Assembly (NCBI RefSeq): GCF_016890225.1
Contig: NZ_JAFELM010000043.1
Span: 1 to 64,000, forward strand
Length of the DNA: 64,000 nt
Reading direction: 5' to 3'
Source: Bacillus suaedaesalsae
Lineage (GTDB): Bacteria > Bacillota > Bacilli > Bacillales > SA4
The notes beneath the pieces are model-generated. The model was not told where the DNA came from. It did not search any database and saw only the letters and a list, made by a program, of their open reading frames with translations. Positions 26,541 through 35,874 of this stretch are shown one piece after another. The stretch's first letter is position 1; every line of letters starts with the position of its first letter. Both the position numbers and the translations under genes were made by a program.

Positions 26541-29500
26541 ATGAGTCATAAGATAGCAGCCGGAGAACAAAGACTTACGGAAGACAATTTGCTCACAAAC
26601 TTAACTGGTGTTTATTCTGTAATTGAAAAATCAGGGGATAGTGAGCAATCTAGGAAAATGAAACAGCTGATAAAAAAACTGTATGATCGAGAATATAGCA
26701 TCGGTTTTTGCGGGCACTTCTCTGCAGGGAAGTCCAGTATGATTAATGAACTTGCAGGTAGTGATATTTTGCCTTCAAGCCCCATTCCAACAAGTGCGAA
26801 TTTAGTAAAAGTTCGTTCAGGTGAGAAAATAGCACGTGTGTATATGTTTAACGGTGAGGTTGTGGAATTTCCTGCACCTTACGACATAGATGAAGTAAAG
26901 AAGTTTTGTATGGATGGCGGGGAAGTGGAATGGATTGAAATTGGTACGAATTCTTCGTTCATTCCTAATGGAGTAACTATACTTGATACACCAGGTATCG
27001 ATTCAGTTGATGACGCCCATCGTGTAGCAACTGAATCTGCCCTACACTTAGCAGACATTATCTTTTATATGATGGACTACAATCATGTTCAATCTGAAGT
27101 GAGTTTTCATTTTACAAAAAAGCTTCAAGAAATGGATAAACCACTTTATTTAATTATTAATCAGATTGATAAGCATCAAGAGTCAGAGCTTCCGTTTGAA
27201 CAATTCAAAGCTGGAGTTCAACAAGCGTTTCATGACTGGGGTGTAGAACCAAATGATATTTTCTACACGAGTATTAGAGAAAAAAATCATGAGCAAAATC
27301 AATTGTCTGATTTAAAATCATATCTTTCACTTGTGTGGGAAAAGAAAGAGGATGCTCTTCTACAAGGGATCGTAAATGCATCTAAAAACGTTATTGATGA
27401 TCATATTGAGTTTATGAAAGATCAAGATCATGATTCGTTTGAAAAGTGGGAGAAAGAATTATCAAGCATAGATCGTGAGGATAGAAATAACATCTTATAC
27501 AAGATCCAACAAATGGAACAAGAAAAATCAATAGCTAGTCAACTTTCTGAGAAAGCATATGAGTGGTTTCAAGGAGAATTGAATAAAGTACTTGATAATG
27601 CTTATATTATGCCATTTCAAACACGTGAATTAGCAAAAGGCTTTATGGAATCAGAACAGCCGGATTTCAAAGTAGGATTACTGTTTTCTAAGCAAAAAAC
27701 GGAAAAAGAAAAAGCAGATAGGTTGCAAGCCTTCCATTCTGACCTTCTTGAAAAGGTACAGTCGCAAATTGATTGGCATGTTAAGGAATTACTGTCTAAG
27801 TTCACTAAGAAATATAGTTTATCGGAAACAGAAGCAAATGAATTGTATGATTTAAACGTTACCATTTCACCAGATGATATTAGAAATTTAGTGAAAAAAG
27901 GTGCTCAAGTAACAGGAGATAGTGTGCTAAATTTCACGAATGATGTTGCAGCCGAGTGTAAACGTAAATACCGTAACGCTGCGACAATTCAAATAGAATC
28001 TTGGCTGCCTATTCTGAAAGTTCAAAGCCAATCCAAGATTACATTATTAACGAAAGAAATAGAACATGTTCAGAAATATAGAGCAGCTCTAACTGAACTG
28101 AAGATGTTAGAAACTAAATTAAATGAGACTAGAGAAAGTTTACTAGATTGTTTGGTAAACGGACCATCAAAAAACATTACTGAAGTGAAGAACCTACTAC
28201 TTGAATCTTTTAAAGATGAAAAAAAATCAATTTCAAACGATGTAATTACTGCTAAACCTGTAGTAGAAGTAGAAGAAGTAGTTACAGAGAAAACAGCGAT
28301 TCCAACTGAAGAACCCGTGAAAGCCAAAGATTCCGATTATAGTACAGGTGAAATGATAACTAAAATCGAATCAGTTGTCGATTCTCTTCAAGAGGTTAGA
28401 GGGTTACAAACTGTCATTAAGGAATTATCTGAAAAGGCAACTCGACTAAAAAATCAATCCTTTACAGTAGCGTTATTTGGTGCATTTAGTGCAGGTAAAT
28501 CTTCATTTGCGAATGCATTAATTGGGGAGAAATTACTACCAGTTTCACCAAATCCAACGACTGCTACGATTAATAAAATTAAACCAGTAACAAATGAATA
28601 CAGACACGGTACTGTTCGAGTGCAGGTGAAGGAAGAAAAACAAATGGAAAAAGATCTAGCCTTCTCACTCAAGTTCTTTGATAAGGATTTCACAACCATT
28701 TCTGACTCATTGCTGCAAATTCAAGAAATATTGAAGCTTGAACAGATTGAGCCGCGTCAGAAACCACATTATAGCTTTTTAAATGCTGTTCTATACGGAT
28801 TTGATGAAGTGAAAGATAACTTTGGTCAGTTACTATATGTAGGACTAAAAGAATTTGAAGACTATGTAGCCAAAGAGGAGAAATCTTGTTTTGTTGAATG
28901 GATTGAAGTGTATTATGACTGTGATTTTACAAGACAAGGAATTACCCTAGTAGACACTCCAGGCGCTGACTCCATTAATGCTCGCCATACTGGTGTAGCG
29001 TTTGAGTATATTAAGAATGCAGATGCAATTCTCTTTGTAACGTATTACAATCATGCCTTTTCCAAAGCTGACCGGGAGTTTTTAATACAGCTTGGACGTG
29101 TCAAAGATGCGTTTGAGCTAGATAAAATGTTCTTTATGATTAATGCGGCAGATCTTGCTTCATCACTAGATGAACTTGAAATTGTTCAAAACTATGTAAG
29201 TAGTCAGCTGTTAGCATACGGTATTAGAAATCCGAGACTATATCCAATCTCTAGCTTACTAGCATTACAAGAAAAGCAAGGGCTTAACATTGAACAACAA
29301 AGTGTGATGAATAGTTCAGGGATATCAAAGTTTGAGATAGCATTTAAAGACTTTATTCACCACGAGTTAACAGAATTAACCGTAACATCAGCAAGATTAG
29401 ATCTTCATAGAGTAAAAAATGTTATTAGAGAATATATGGAAACAGCTCTAATAGGAAATGAAGAAAAAGAACACCGTAAACTGAAACTTGCTGAAGCACA

Positions 29501-30227
29501 AAGCAAAATTAATGAAATAATTTCAAGTATCCAGACAGAATCACATTTGCGTGCAATCCATAAAGAAGTAAAAGAGTTATTGTATTATGTTAAACAACGT
29601 GTGTTCTTACGTTTTTCTGATATGTTCAATGAATCCTTCCATCCGTCTGTTTTAAAAGATGAAGAAAAGAATATAAAAAGAGCATTAAACAATAGTCTTG
29701 ATGAACTTCTTGAGTTTGTAGCGTTTGATTTAATTCAGGAACTTCGTGCAACGAGTGTACGAGTAGAAGGCTTTGTGAAAAAGCAATTAAAGTCTGTCCA
29801 CAACCAAGCAAATGTGGACATTCAAAACATTCAACAAACCTTACAACTCACATATAAAGATCCTTCAAGAATAGATCTCTTGCCGTTCGAAAACATGGCG
29901 GAGCAACTATCAAAGGATATGTTCCAAAAGGAAATATCGTCCTTTAAAAACGCAAAAACCTTCTTTGAAAAGGGCGGGAAAAAGCAAATGAGAGATGAAC
30001 TTGAAAAGCTATTACAAGAGCCTGTTTCATCGTACCTCATGAACAATGAAGAAAATATGGCTGAATATTATGCATCTAATTTCATTAGACAACTAGAAGA
30101 TTGGAAAGAACGTGCAGAAGTTGAAATGGAGAATTATTTTGATGGTATGCTTGAAGTGTTATCTGAAAAAATTGACGTGGAACAGTTAAAGAAGATAGAA
30201 GCAAATGTAACAGAAATGATAAAGTAG
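26541..30227 (+). CDS. dynA: Bacterial dynamin-like protein DynA
   Basis: About 1228 residues made of two dynamin units in one chain, as in B. subtilis DynA (YpbR). First GTPase: GHFSAGKSS (about 58-66), DTPGID, NQID. Second GTPase: GAFSAGKSS (about 647-655), DTPGAD, INAAD. Long helical stalk segments follow each. It tethers and fuses membranes and helps membrane repair and phage stress resistance in B. subtilis. ATG 26541 is preferred since AGGAG is 11 bases away; ATG 26532 is only two bases from it. A 10-bp palindrome AAAACGTTTT lies at 26501. Confidence 0.95.
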   Translation: MSHKIAAGEQRLTEDNLLTNLTGVYSVIEKSGDSEQSRKMKQLIKKLYDREYSIGFCGHFSAGKSSMINELAGSDILPSSPIPTSANLVKVRSGEKIARVYMFNGEVVEFPAPYDIDEVKKFCMDGGEVEWIEIGTNSSFIPNGVTILDTPGIDSVDDAHRVATESALHLADIIFYMMDYNHVQSEVSFHFTKKLQEMDKPLYLIINQIDKHQESELPFEQFKAGVQQAFHDWGVEPNDIFYTSIREKNHEQNQLSDLKSYLSLVWEKKEDALLQGIVNASKNVIDDHIEFMKDQDHDSFEKWEKELSSIDREDRNNILYKIQQMEQEKSIASQLSEKAYEWFQGELNKVLDNAYIMPFQTRELAKGFMESEQPDFKVGLLFSKQKTEKEKADRLQAFHSDLLEKVQSQIDWHVKELLSKFTKKYSLSETEANELYDLNVTISPDDIRNLVKKGAQVTGDSVLNFTNDVAAECKRKYRNAATIQIESWLPILKVQSQSKITLLTKEIEHVQKYRAALTELKMLETKLNETRESLLDCLVNGPSKNITEVKNLLLESFKDEKKSISNDVITAKPVVEVEEVVTEKTAIPTEEPVKAKDSDYSTGEMITKIESVVDSLQEVRGLQTVIKELSEKATRLKNQSFTVALFGAFSAGKSSFANALIGEKLLPVSPNPTTATINKIKPVTNEYRHGTVRVQVKEEKQMEKDLAFSLKFFDKDFTTISDSLLQIQEILKLEQIEPRQKPHYSFLNAVLYGFDEVKDNFGQLLYVGLKEFEDYVAKEEKSCFVEWIEVYYDCDFTRQGITLVDTPGADSINARHTGVAFEYIKNADAILFVTYYNHAFSKADREFLIQLGRVKDAFELDKMFFMINAADLASSLDELEIVQNYVSSQLLAYGIRNPRLYPISSLLALQEKQGLNIEQQSVMNSSGISKFEIAFKDFIHHELTELTVTSARLDLHRVKNVIREYMETALIGNEEKEHRKLKLAEAQSKINEIISSIQTESHLRAIHKEVKELLYYVKQRVFLRFSDMFNESFHPSVLKDEEKNIKRALNNSLDELLEFVAFDLIQELRATSVRVEGFVKKQLKSVHNQANVDIQNIQQTLQLTYKDPSRIDLLPFENMAEQLSKDMFQKEISSFKNAKTFFEKGGKKQMRDELEKLLQEPVSSYLMNNEENMAEYYASNFIRQLEDWKERAEVEMENYFDGMLEVLSEKIDVEQLKKIEANVTEMIK

Positions 30228-30237
30228 GGAGACTGTC

Positions 30238-30447
30238 ATGAGCAATCATCCATTTCATGCTTGTGCAACATGTATTCACTATACGGTAGATAAAACAGAT
30301 AAAGGCGTAAGCTTTCGATGTTCACGATTAGGATTTGCAACAAACCCAAAATATCAGTTCAATTGCTGGACGCCAAAAGAGAATGTAGTACAATTAATGA
30401 AAAAAAGAGGGTTTGAGAAGGAAGGAGATTTCAATGTCAGTTCATAA
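30238..30447 (+). CDS. Small Cys-rich protein, possible zinc ribbon
   Basis: 69 residues starting MSNHPFHACATCIHYTVDKT. Four Cys (CATC near 9-12, Cys near residue 28 and NCW near 41) could bind a metal. It begins 10 bp after dynA and its 3' end overlaps the start of ypbS by 14 bases, so it is part of that operon. No characterised homologue is known to me. Confidence 0.75.
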   Translation: MSNHPFHACATCIHYTVDKTDKGVSFRCSRLGFATNPKYQFNCWTPKENVVQLMKKRGFEKEGDFNVSS

Positions 30448-30700
30448 GGAAATATCAGCTCACTCATCTAAACAACATGAGCTAGTAAAACAATTTTTAA
30501 TGTTAGAGGGACAACGAGAGAGGTTCATTGATGATGCCGTATCGTTATGCCTTGAAGGAAAAGAGTTTTCAACTGAAAGTATAAATAAAGTAACTCTTCA
30601 AATTAATGAGTTAGCAAAACAAGGTATTATCCCAGTGCGAAAATTGGTTACAGAACATATGGTTCAGGAGTATGCAACGAAATTAAAAGGAAACCGTTAA
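30434..30700 (+). CDS. ypbS: YpbS (DUF2533-type) small protein
   Basis: 88 residues beginning MSVHKEISAHSSKQHELVKQ, wholly helical in appearance. Sequence pattern (FLMLEGQRERFIDDAVSLC, LAKQGIIPVRKLVTEHMVQEY) and position after dynA match Bacillus YpbS. Function unknown. GAAGGAG lies nine bases upstream of ATG 30434. Its TAA overlaps the next ATG by one base. Confidence 0.8.
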   Translation: MSVHKEISAHSSKQHELVKQFLMLEGQRERFIDDAVSLCLEGKEFSTESINKVTLQINELAKQGIIPVRKLVTEHMVQEYATKLKGNR

Positions 30701-31527
30701 TGAGTAATATCAAGTCATTTGAATGGGTACTAGAAAATATTGATAATCCAAACGTAAGAATATTTGATTGTCGATTTCAGTTACATGACCCGGCAGCAGG
30801 AGCGAAGTTGTATACAGAAGAACACCTCCCTAATGCTTTTTATATGGACTTAGAAAAAGACTTATCGAGTGAAATTCAAGAGCATGGTGGGAGGCATCCG
30901 CTTCCTGATATACAAAAACTAACTGAAAAGCTTTCAAGGTTAGGTGTAGATGATTTGGTAACGGTCGTTGCCTATGACGACCAAAATGGGGCGATGGCCT
31001 CCAGGTTATGGTGGCTAATGAAGTACTTAGGGCATGAAGATGTGTTTGTTTTGAACGGAAATTTTAGTTCTTGGAAAGAGCAAGGACTACCTTTAGATAC
31101 AGCTATTTCAGCTATTAAGCGAAGGAATTTCCATCCTTCTATACAAAAACATATTGTGGCTTCAGTAGAGGATGTAAAAGCGAAGTTAGATAATCCCCAA
31201 ACCATTCTAATTGATTCGAGAGAACCTAATCGCTATCTTGGGATTGAAGAGCCAATTGATAAAATTTCTGGCCATATTCCAGGTGCTGTGAACTATTTTT
31301 GGCAAGAGTCATTTGAGAATGGATTATGGAAGAACCAAGCGCATTTAGAAAAGCGATTTCAAAACATACCAAAAGACAAAGAAGTAATTGTATATTGTGG
31401 ATCGGGTGTTACAGCTTGTCCTAATATCCTCTCACTAAAAGAAGCGGGTTATGAGAATGTGTTGCTTTATGCAGGTAGCTGGAGTGATTGGATAACATAT
31501 TCGGATAACCCAATTTCTTCTAAATAG
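30700..31527 (+). CDS. Two-domain thiosulfate sulfurtransferase (rhodanese)
   Basis: 275 residues in two rhodanese domains. The first (about 1-125, FDCRFQLHDP ... HLPNAFYMDLE) lacks the active Cys; the second (about 150-270) has DSREPNRYLGIEEP, SGHIPGAVN and the active loop VYCGSGVTAC with catalytic Cys. It moves sulfane sulfur from thiosulfate or a similar donor to a thiol acceptor. It overlaps ypbS by one base (TAATG), so it is translationally coupled in the dynA operon. A terminator follows. Confidence 0.92.
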   Translation: MSNIKSFEWVLENIDNPNVRIFDCRFQLHDPAAGAKLYTEEHLPNAFYMDLEKDLSSEIQEHGGRHPLPDIQKLTEKLSRLGVDDLVTVVAYDDQNGAMASRLWWLMKYLGHEDVFVLNGNFSSWKEQGLPLDTAISAIKRRNFHPSIQKHIVASVEDVKAKLDNPQTILIDSREPNRYLGIEEPIDKISGHIPGAVNYFWQESFENGLWKNQAHLEKRFQNIPKDKEVIVYCGSGVTACPNILSLKEAGYENVLLYAGSWSDWITYSDNPISSK

Positions 31528-31556
31528 TCCTTTTCCTAATGGAGAAGGGCTTTTTC
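31526..31556 (+). terminator. Terminator of dynA operon
   Basis: AGTCCTTTTCC-TAAT-GGAGAAGGGCTTTTT, with a stem including a wobble pair. Confidence 0.82.
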
Positions 31557-31638
31557 TATTTCTCTGGTCAACATAAAAACGAAAAAGCTACAAATACTAT
31601 CTATGGTTTATAACATTCTTAGAAAAGGAGTGATGAAG

Positions 31639-31767
31639 ATGGGAAGAACGAAAAACGCTAATGCCAATGCTCAACGCAATGATAATGTAAAAAAGGGAAA
31701 TTCTCCAGAATTTCAATCCTATGCGGAAGTAGAAGCAGAGAAAGCAGGAATGAAGAAAAAGAAGTAA
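31639..31767 (+). CDS. Small hydrophilic Asn/Lys-rich protein, 42 aa
   Basis: ATG 31639 follows AAAAGGAGTG at suitable spacing and opens MGRTKNANANAQRNDNVKKG then SPEFQSYAEVEAEKAGMKKKK. Composition (Asn, Lys, Glu, no Cys or Trp) recalls minor small acid-soluble spore proteins, but I cannot name the family. It is flanked by terminators on both sides, so it is monocistronic. Confidence 0.6.
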   Translation: MGRTKNANANAQRNDNVKKGNSPEFQSYAEVEAEKAGMKKKK

Positions 31768-32093
31768 CAATTTCCTCCTACGGTGTTAGTTTGCATACAT
31801 AACGGCAGTTGTGGGAGTCATTGTTATAAAACCGACCCTGTCTTATGTTGACAGGGTATTTTTATATAAGCTGTATTTTAACTATCTATGTCAATTTTAA
31901 GGCAATAGCGGAGGTGTAGTGGGAGGTATTTGACTCCTAGCGAAGATTTAAAGCACAATTAACGAAAAATAAGTACATGAAAAGGAAATCAACATCATTG
32001 ATTTACAAAACATAATATAAAAAAATAAAGTGTTCTCTTTATTTGGAAAAATCTGATAAGATGTATGAAAGAACCTAAAAAGGAGAACAACTT
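31768..32093. other. Intergenic region with terminator and degenerate repeat
   Basis: No gene seen. It holds the terminator at 31835-31864 and a decayed relic of the GC-rich/TTGATT dispersed repeats (GTGGGAGGTATTTGACTCCTAGCG ... GGAAATCAACATCATTG at about 31918-32002). Confidence 0.55.
31835..31864 (+). terminator. Terminator after the 42-aa gene
   Basis: ACCCTGTC-TTATGTT-GACAGGGT followed by ATTTTTAT. Confidence 0.85.
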
Positions 32094-32723
32094 ATGTCAA
32101 GTTATACAATTACAACGAAAAAGAAGCAATTTGATTTATCCAAATTCCTCATTATGACAAGCATTATCCTAGTATTTTCATGCATTTTTTTACCTTTTGT
32201 TGTGATTTATACATATCAGGATATTTTTATAAGTAACCACATTAATGGATGGTTTTTTACAACACCAAATTCAAATTATGCAATATTTGCCGGGTCTTTA
32301 TTTTGGTTTGCTATTGTCATGATTTTGTATTTAATTTATAGAAATAGGATGTTGTTAAAGGGAAAGAAAGTAAAGCATTTATTATTTTTAATACTTGCAT
32401 TTCCTGGGGCAATTGCCATTATCCTTTCATTAAATCATTATTTTTATTTAGATAACCAAGGTATACATTACAATGAATTTTGGGGTGTTGGGACTGAGAC
32501 ATTTAAATGGCAAGATGTCACTCATGCTGAGCAACTTCAAGTTGTTAGAAATGGTGTTATGGTTGAAGGTGATCTTGTCTTTACTTACCAAAATGGAGAA
32601 GTCTTTCATATGCCTGTAACGAAGGATGTTCAACTAAATAAACGACGCATCTATACAGAGTTAAGAAAAGTGAATGTAGAAGTAAAGCGAACCCTACCAG
32701 ATTCAAGTGAGGTAACAAAATAG
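32094..32723 (+). CDS. Membrane protein with three helices and a soluble beta-rich tail
   Basis: 209 residues. Likely transmembrane helices at about 18-40, 60-82 and 92-112 are followed by a soluble domain of about 85 residues (NQGIHYNEFWGVGTETFKWQDVTHAEQ ...) whose strands resemble bacterial PH-like (DUF304) domains. The start has AAAAGGAG upstream. It is monocistronic. Family not recognised with certainty, so function is unassigned. Confidence 0.7.
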   Translation: MSSYTITTKKKQFDLSKFLIMTSIILVFSCIFLPFVVIYTYQDIFISNHINGWFFTTPNSNYAIFAGSLFWFAIVMILYLIYRNRMLLKGKKVKHLLFLILAFPGAIAIILSLNHYFYLDNQGIHYNEFWGVGTETFKWQDVTHAEQLQVVRNGVMVEGDLVFTYQNGEVFHMPVTKDVQLNKRRIYTELRKVNVEVKRTLPDSSEVTK

Positions 32724-32957
32724 CTTTCATTAGTTCTATTGGTGTGTGTGCAAACAACTAAGCCCTATTTCTTTCTATTTTTCAATGGATTTATGCATAG
32801 AAATAATACCGTATTTGAATTTATATGAAGTCTCTATGTCTTGTTTAGTAGTAACTCTTCAGAGAAACTATGATTATTTTATTAGCCAATAACTAACAAT
32901 CATCCAATTTTCATACTATGTTATAATAGACATGCAAAAGTGAAAAGGGGTGTAAAT

Positions 32958-33830
32958 GTGGCAGAGACAAATAAAAAAATGCTACTTGTAGATGGGATGG
33001 CATTATTGTTCAGAGCGTTTTATGCAACTGCGGTGAGCAATTATTTTATGATAAATAGTAAGGGTATGCCTACAAATGGCGTACATGGATTTATTAAGCA
33101 TTTATTTACGGCAATTGACCACTTTAATCCGAGTCATGTAATTTGTTGTTGGGATATGGGAAGTAAAACGTTTAGAAACGAAGAATTCCCTGAATACAAA
33201 GCAAATCGTGGTGAAGCACCGGTTGAATTAATCCCTCAGTTTGATTTAGTTAAGGAAGTAGTGGATTCATTAGATATTCCTAATATAGGGCTGGTTGGTT
33301 ATGAAGCAGATGACTGTATTGGTACTATCGCAAAGAAATATAGTGGGGATTATGACATCACAATAGTAACGGGAGATCGAGATATTCTTCAGTTATTGGA
33401 TGAACATATTTCTGTAGCAATTGTACGTAATGGTTTTGGGAATTATGAGGTGTACAAGCCTGAAAGGTTGTTTGAAGAGAAAGGCATTACACCAGACCAA
33501 ATGATTGATCTTAAAGCACTGATGGGTGATCCGAGTGATAACTATCCAGGAGTGAAAGGGATTGGCGAAAAGACAGCGTTGAAGTTGTTAATTGAGTACG
33601 GAACGATTGAAGGAATACTTGAGAATTTACCAAAGTTAACAAAATCACAACGTGCTAAAATTGAAGATAGTATCGAGATGTTACATCTTTCACATCGATT
33701 AGCTCGTATTCATTGTGAGGTACCTATTGAGTGTAATCTAGAGGAAGCAATTTTTAATGTGAATAAAGATCGAGCCCTTTTGACATTTAAAGAGCTTGAA
33801 TTTAAAGGGCTAGATCGACTTTTAGGTTAA
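32958..33830 (+). CDS. ypcP: 5'-3' exonuclease of the FEN/Pol I N-terminal family (YpcP)
   Basis: About 290 residues, matching B. subtilis YpcP/FEN over its length. Acidic metal ligands are LLVDGMALLFRAF, YEADDCIGTIA and TGDRDILQL plus MGDPSDNYPGVKGIGEKTA, the helix-hairpin-helix DNA-binding motif. This is a flap endonuclease able to remove RNA primers. GTG 32958 has AAAAGGGG seven to eight bases upstream; a GTG at 32940 is in frame but lacks a ribosome site. It ends in a bidirectional terminator shared with sspL. Confidence 0.93.
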   Translation: MAETNKKMLLVDGMALLFRAFYATAVSNYFMINSKGMPTNGVHGFIKHLFTAIDHFNPSHVICCWDMGSKTFRNEEFPEYKANRGEAPVELIPQFDLVKEVVDSLDIPNIGLVGYEADDCIGTIAKKYSGDYDITIVTGDRDILQLLDEHISVAIVRNGFGNYEVYKPERLFEEKGITPDQMIDLKALMGDPSDNYPGVKGIGEKTALKLLIEYGTIEGILENLPKLTKSQRAKIEDSIEMLHLSHRLARIHCEVPIECNLEEAIFNVNKDRALLTFKELEFKGLDRLLG

Positions 33831-33832
33831 TA

Positions 33833-33864
33833 AATAGGAATGGGGAATCCCCATTCCTATTTTG
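33833..33864. terminator. Bidirectional terminator between ypcP and sspL
   Basis: AATAGGAATGGGG-AAT-CCCCATTCCTATT, flanked by A- and T-rich sequence on both sides, overlapping the sspL stop. Confidence 0.85.
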
Positions 33865-33985
33865 TATTTGATCGTTTTGCAGCATTTTCTAATTTAGTTT
33901 TTGGATCTGGAGTATGTTCATCCTGCGCATAGCCTTGTGGGTTAATTCCTTGTGCCTTTTGGCCACGATTATGTTTATGTGTCAT
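33857..33985 (-). CDS. sspL: Small acid-soluble spore protein L
   Basis: 42 residues on the minus strand: MTHKHNRGQKAQGINPQGYA followed by QDEHTPDPKTKLENAAKRSNTK. It shares its length and the NPQG...DPKT.LE..AKRSNTK tail with B. subtilis SspL, a minor spore-core protein made in the forespore. GGAGGTGAAG lies upstream of the ATG. A sigma-G-like promoter precedes it at 34028-34056. Confidence 0.85.
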   Translation of the reverse strand: MTHKHNRGQKAQGINPQGYAQDEHTPDPKTKLENAAKRSNTK

Positions 33986-34027
33986 TGAAGCTTCACCTCC
34001 ATTAATAGTGTTTGAAGAGGAAACAAC

Positions 34028-34056
34028 ATTTATGTAAAGAACGAATAGTTTATTCC
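34028..34056 (-). promoter_or_regulatory. Candidate sigma-F/sigma-G promoter of sspL
   Basis: On the minus strand GGAATA (-35) and CATAAAT (-10-like) are 16 bases apart and about 40 bp before the sspL start. The -10 departs from CATNNTA at its last two bases, so the call is tentative. Confidence 0.35.
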
Positions 34057-34088
34057 CTCAACTTAAAGAATAAGATTGAGGTGATATT

Positions 34089-34547
34089 ATGAACAAGGGT
34101 ATTATTACAGCGATTGCAACAATAGGGTTAGCCCAGTTTTTAAAAATACCAATAAAACAAGCTAAAACAGGTGTCTGGGATTGGGGTACCTTTAATGATT
34201 CAGGTGGTATGCCAAGCTCCCATTCTGCTGGTGTTACATCATTAGCTACGTATGTCGCACTAGATCGCGGGGTTTCTACCATTGACTTTGCCCTTGCATC
34301 CATTTTTGGGATGATTGTCATGTATGATGCTCAAGGGGTTAGACGTCAGGCAGGGGAACTTACTATTGCAGTAAATGAAATAGACGAAGAAGTTGAAAGG
34401 CTTCAAGGACAAGAAGATCATCATTATCATGATAACAAGGAAAAAAGGTTAAAAGAAATGCTTGGCCATCAACCGGAAGAAGTAATCGCTGGTGCACTTT
34501 TAGGGGTGGTCACAGGAACAATCGCACATTTCCTTACAAATAAATAA
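34089..34547 (+). CDS. YuiD-type divergent PAP2/acidPPc membrane protein (DUF212)
   Basis: 152 residues. GGMPSSHSAGVTSLATYVAL carries the acid-phosphatase Ser-His motif and YDAQGVRRQAGELTIAVNEI is the DUF212 signature. About four membrane helices with a charged loop containing EDHHYHDNKEKR. Related Bacillus proteins (YuiD) are unassigned. ATG 34089 has TTGAGGTGA upstream. It is divergent from sspL. Confidence 0.85.
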   Translation: MNKGIITAIATIGLAQFLKIPIKQAKTGVWDWGTFNDSGGMPSSHSAGVTSLATYVALDRGVSTIDFALASIFGMIVMYDAQGVRRQAGELTIAVNEIDEEVERLQGQEDHHYHDNKEKRLKEMLGHQPEEVIAGALLGVVTGTIAHFLTNK

Positions 34548-34611
34548 TGGTAAATGTGCCAAATATTTTGTATGATAGAAATAGATAAAGTTTGTCGAAA
34601 TTAGGGGAGAA

Positions 34612-34896
34612 GTGTCAGTTGCAGTGAAAAAAACAGTGAATGACTATGTTGAATTTTTAATGGAAAAAGGATTTGTTTTTGGGGAAGAGGCGTTAGGTTT
34701 CATTTCGTTTGGACAAATGTATGCTGGTGCTAGTGATGAACAAGTCATCCATGCCATTGAGATAACGTTAAAGGCTCAGCTCCAATTTGATGGAAGTTAT
34801 TTTGTAGCCCTCTTAGAACAACTAAAAAGCGAAGGAATTACTTCGAAAAAGCAGGCTTTTCAATATGCACAAAATAAAGGTATAATTAGCGTTTAA
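34612..34896 (+). CDS. Small conserved Bacillaceae protein, 94 aa
   Basis: Begins at GTG 34612 (MSVAVKKTVNDYVEFLMEKG), with AGGGGAG only two bases before, so the start may lie at GTG 34624. Two or three helices (ASDEQVIHAIEITLKAQLQF, LLEQLKSEGITSKKQAFQYA) suggest a soluble protein, possibly DUF6123. A TTTGTCGAAAT Spo0A-box-like sequence overlaps the region before the ribosome site. Function unknown. Confidence 0.7.
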   Translation: MSVAVKKTVNDYVEFLMEKGFVFGEEALGFISFGQMYAGASDEQVIHAIEITLKAQLQFDGSYFVALLEQLKSEGITSKKQAFQYAQNKGIISV

Positions 34897-34901
34897 AATG
34901 T

Positions 34902-34936
34902 AGAAAACCCACTAAAATTTAGTGGGTTTTCTTTTT
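34902..34936. terminator. Bidirectional terminator between convergent genes
   Basis: AGAAAACCCACTAAA-TTTAGTGGGTTTTCTTTTT. Confidence 0.85.
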
Positions 34937-35855
34937 AAGCAGATTTCACGTTTTGCAAGGTTTTATCCTTTTTTTTGTGAGTAGGTAACTCGGAGAAGAT
35001 CATCCCCATAAAGATAAGCAAGCACCCAATAATTGCAAAGACACTTAACCGTTCATCTGCCCAATAATAGGCTGTAATTGCTGCGAAAACTGGCTCCATC
35101 GCAAATATTAGGGCTACTCTTGTAGGAGTTGTATATTGCTGTAATTTTGTTTGAGCAAAAAAAGCAACCGCAGTAGCTAAAACAGCCGTTACAAATAATG
35201 CGATCAAAACATCTTTTTGAAGGATGATATCTTGATTAAATACTACCTTCCAGTCCTCAAAAATAAATGCTCCAATAGAGGAGAAGATTGCGACACCTGT
35301 TATTTGTGTAATCGTCAAGAGCATGCTTGGGAAATCATTTGTATACTTTCCGGTTAAAATGATATGCATCGCAAAGGCAATCGCACATCCTAAAACGAGT
35401 ACATCACCTTTGTTTAATAAAAAGGAGTCACCAAATGATAATAAAAATAAACCAGCAACTGCAACAAGTGAACCAATTACAGCAATTGCGCGAGGCTTTT
35501 GCTTTAATATAAAAAAGCCAAGTAAAGGAACTAATACAACACTTAACCCAGTAATAAAGCCTGCTTTAGAGGATGTTGTGTATAGTAGTCCCATCGTCTG
35601 AAGTGCATAGCCTGAAAATAAGCAAGCTGCGATAAATAACCCCGAGATGAATAATTTTTTATTGATCTTTTTTACCTGATCTCGATTAAACAATATAAAC
35701 CAAATTAATAAGAGAAATGCTGCAAATAAAAAACGAACTGCATTAAATGTGAACGGTTCTAAAAAAGAGATTGCTTGTTGTACAAGAACAAACGTTGCAC
35801 CCCAAATAAACGCTACAAATAGTAAAATAATATCAGCAAGAAGACGCTTTTTCAT
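34935..35855 (-). CDS. EamA/DMT-family transporter
   Basis: About 306 residues with ten hydrophobic helices in two EamA repeats: FVAFIWGATFVLVQQAI near the start and PTRVALIFAMEPVFAAITAYYW in the second repeat. The family exports small metabolites; substrate cannot be told from sequence. ATG 35855 has AAAGGA seven bases upstream; the frame runs back to 35903 through poorer sequence. It follows ypdQ by 19 bp on the same strand, so the two form an operon. The C-terminus is a short polar tail. Confidence 0.87.
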   Translation of the reverse strand: MKKRLLADIILLFVAFIWGATFVLVQQAISFLEPFTFNAVRFLFAAFLLLIWFILFNRDQVKKINKKLFISGLFIAACLFSGYALQTMGLLYTTSSKAGFITGLSVVLVPLLGFFILKQKPRAIAVIGSLVAVAGLFLLSFGDSFLLNKGDVLVLGCAIAFAMHIILTGKYTNDFPSMLLTITQITGVAIFSSIGAFIFEDWKVVFNQDIILQKDVLIALFVTAVLATAVAFFAQTKLQQYTTPTRVALIFAMEPVFAAITAYYWADERLSVFAIIGCLLIFMGMIFSELPTHKKKDKTLQNVKSA

Positions 35856-35874
35856 AGTTGTTCCTTTCGAGGGT

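Noticed and set aside
34593-34599. TGTCGAA as Spo0A boxes at 34593 and at about 60320
   Set aside because: The seven-base core is expected several times by chance in 64 kb, and neither has a clear promoter context.
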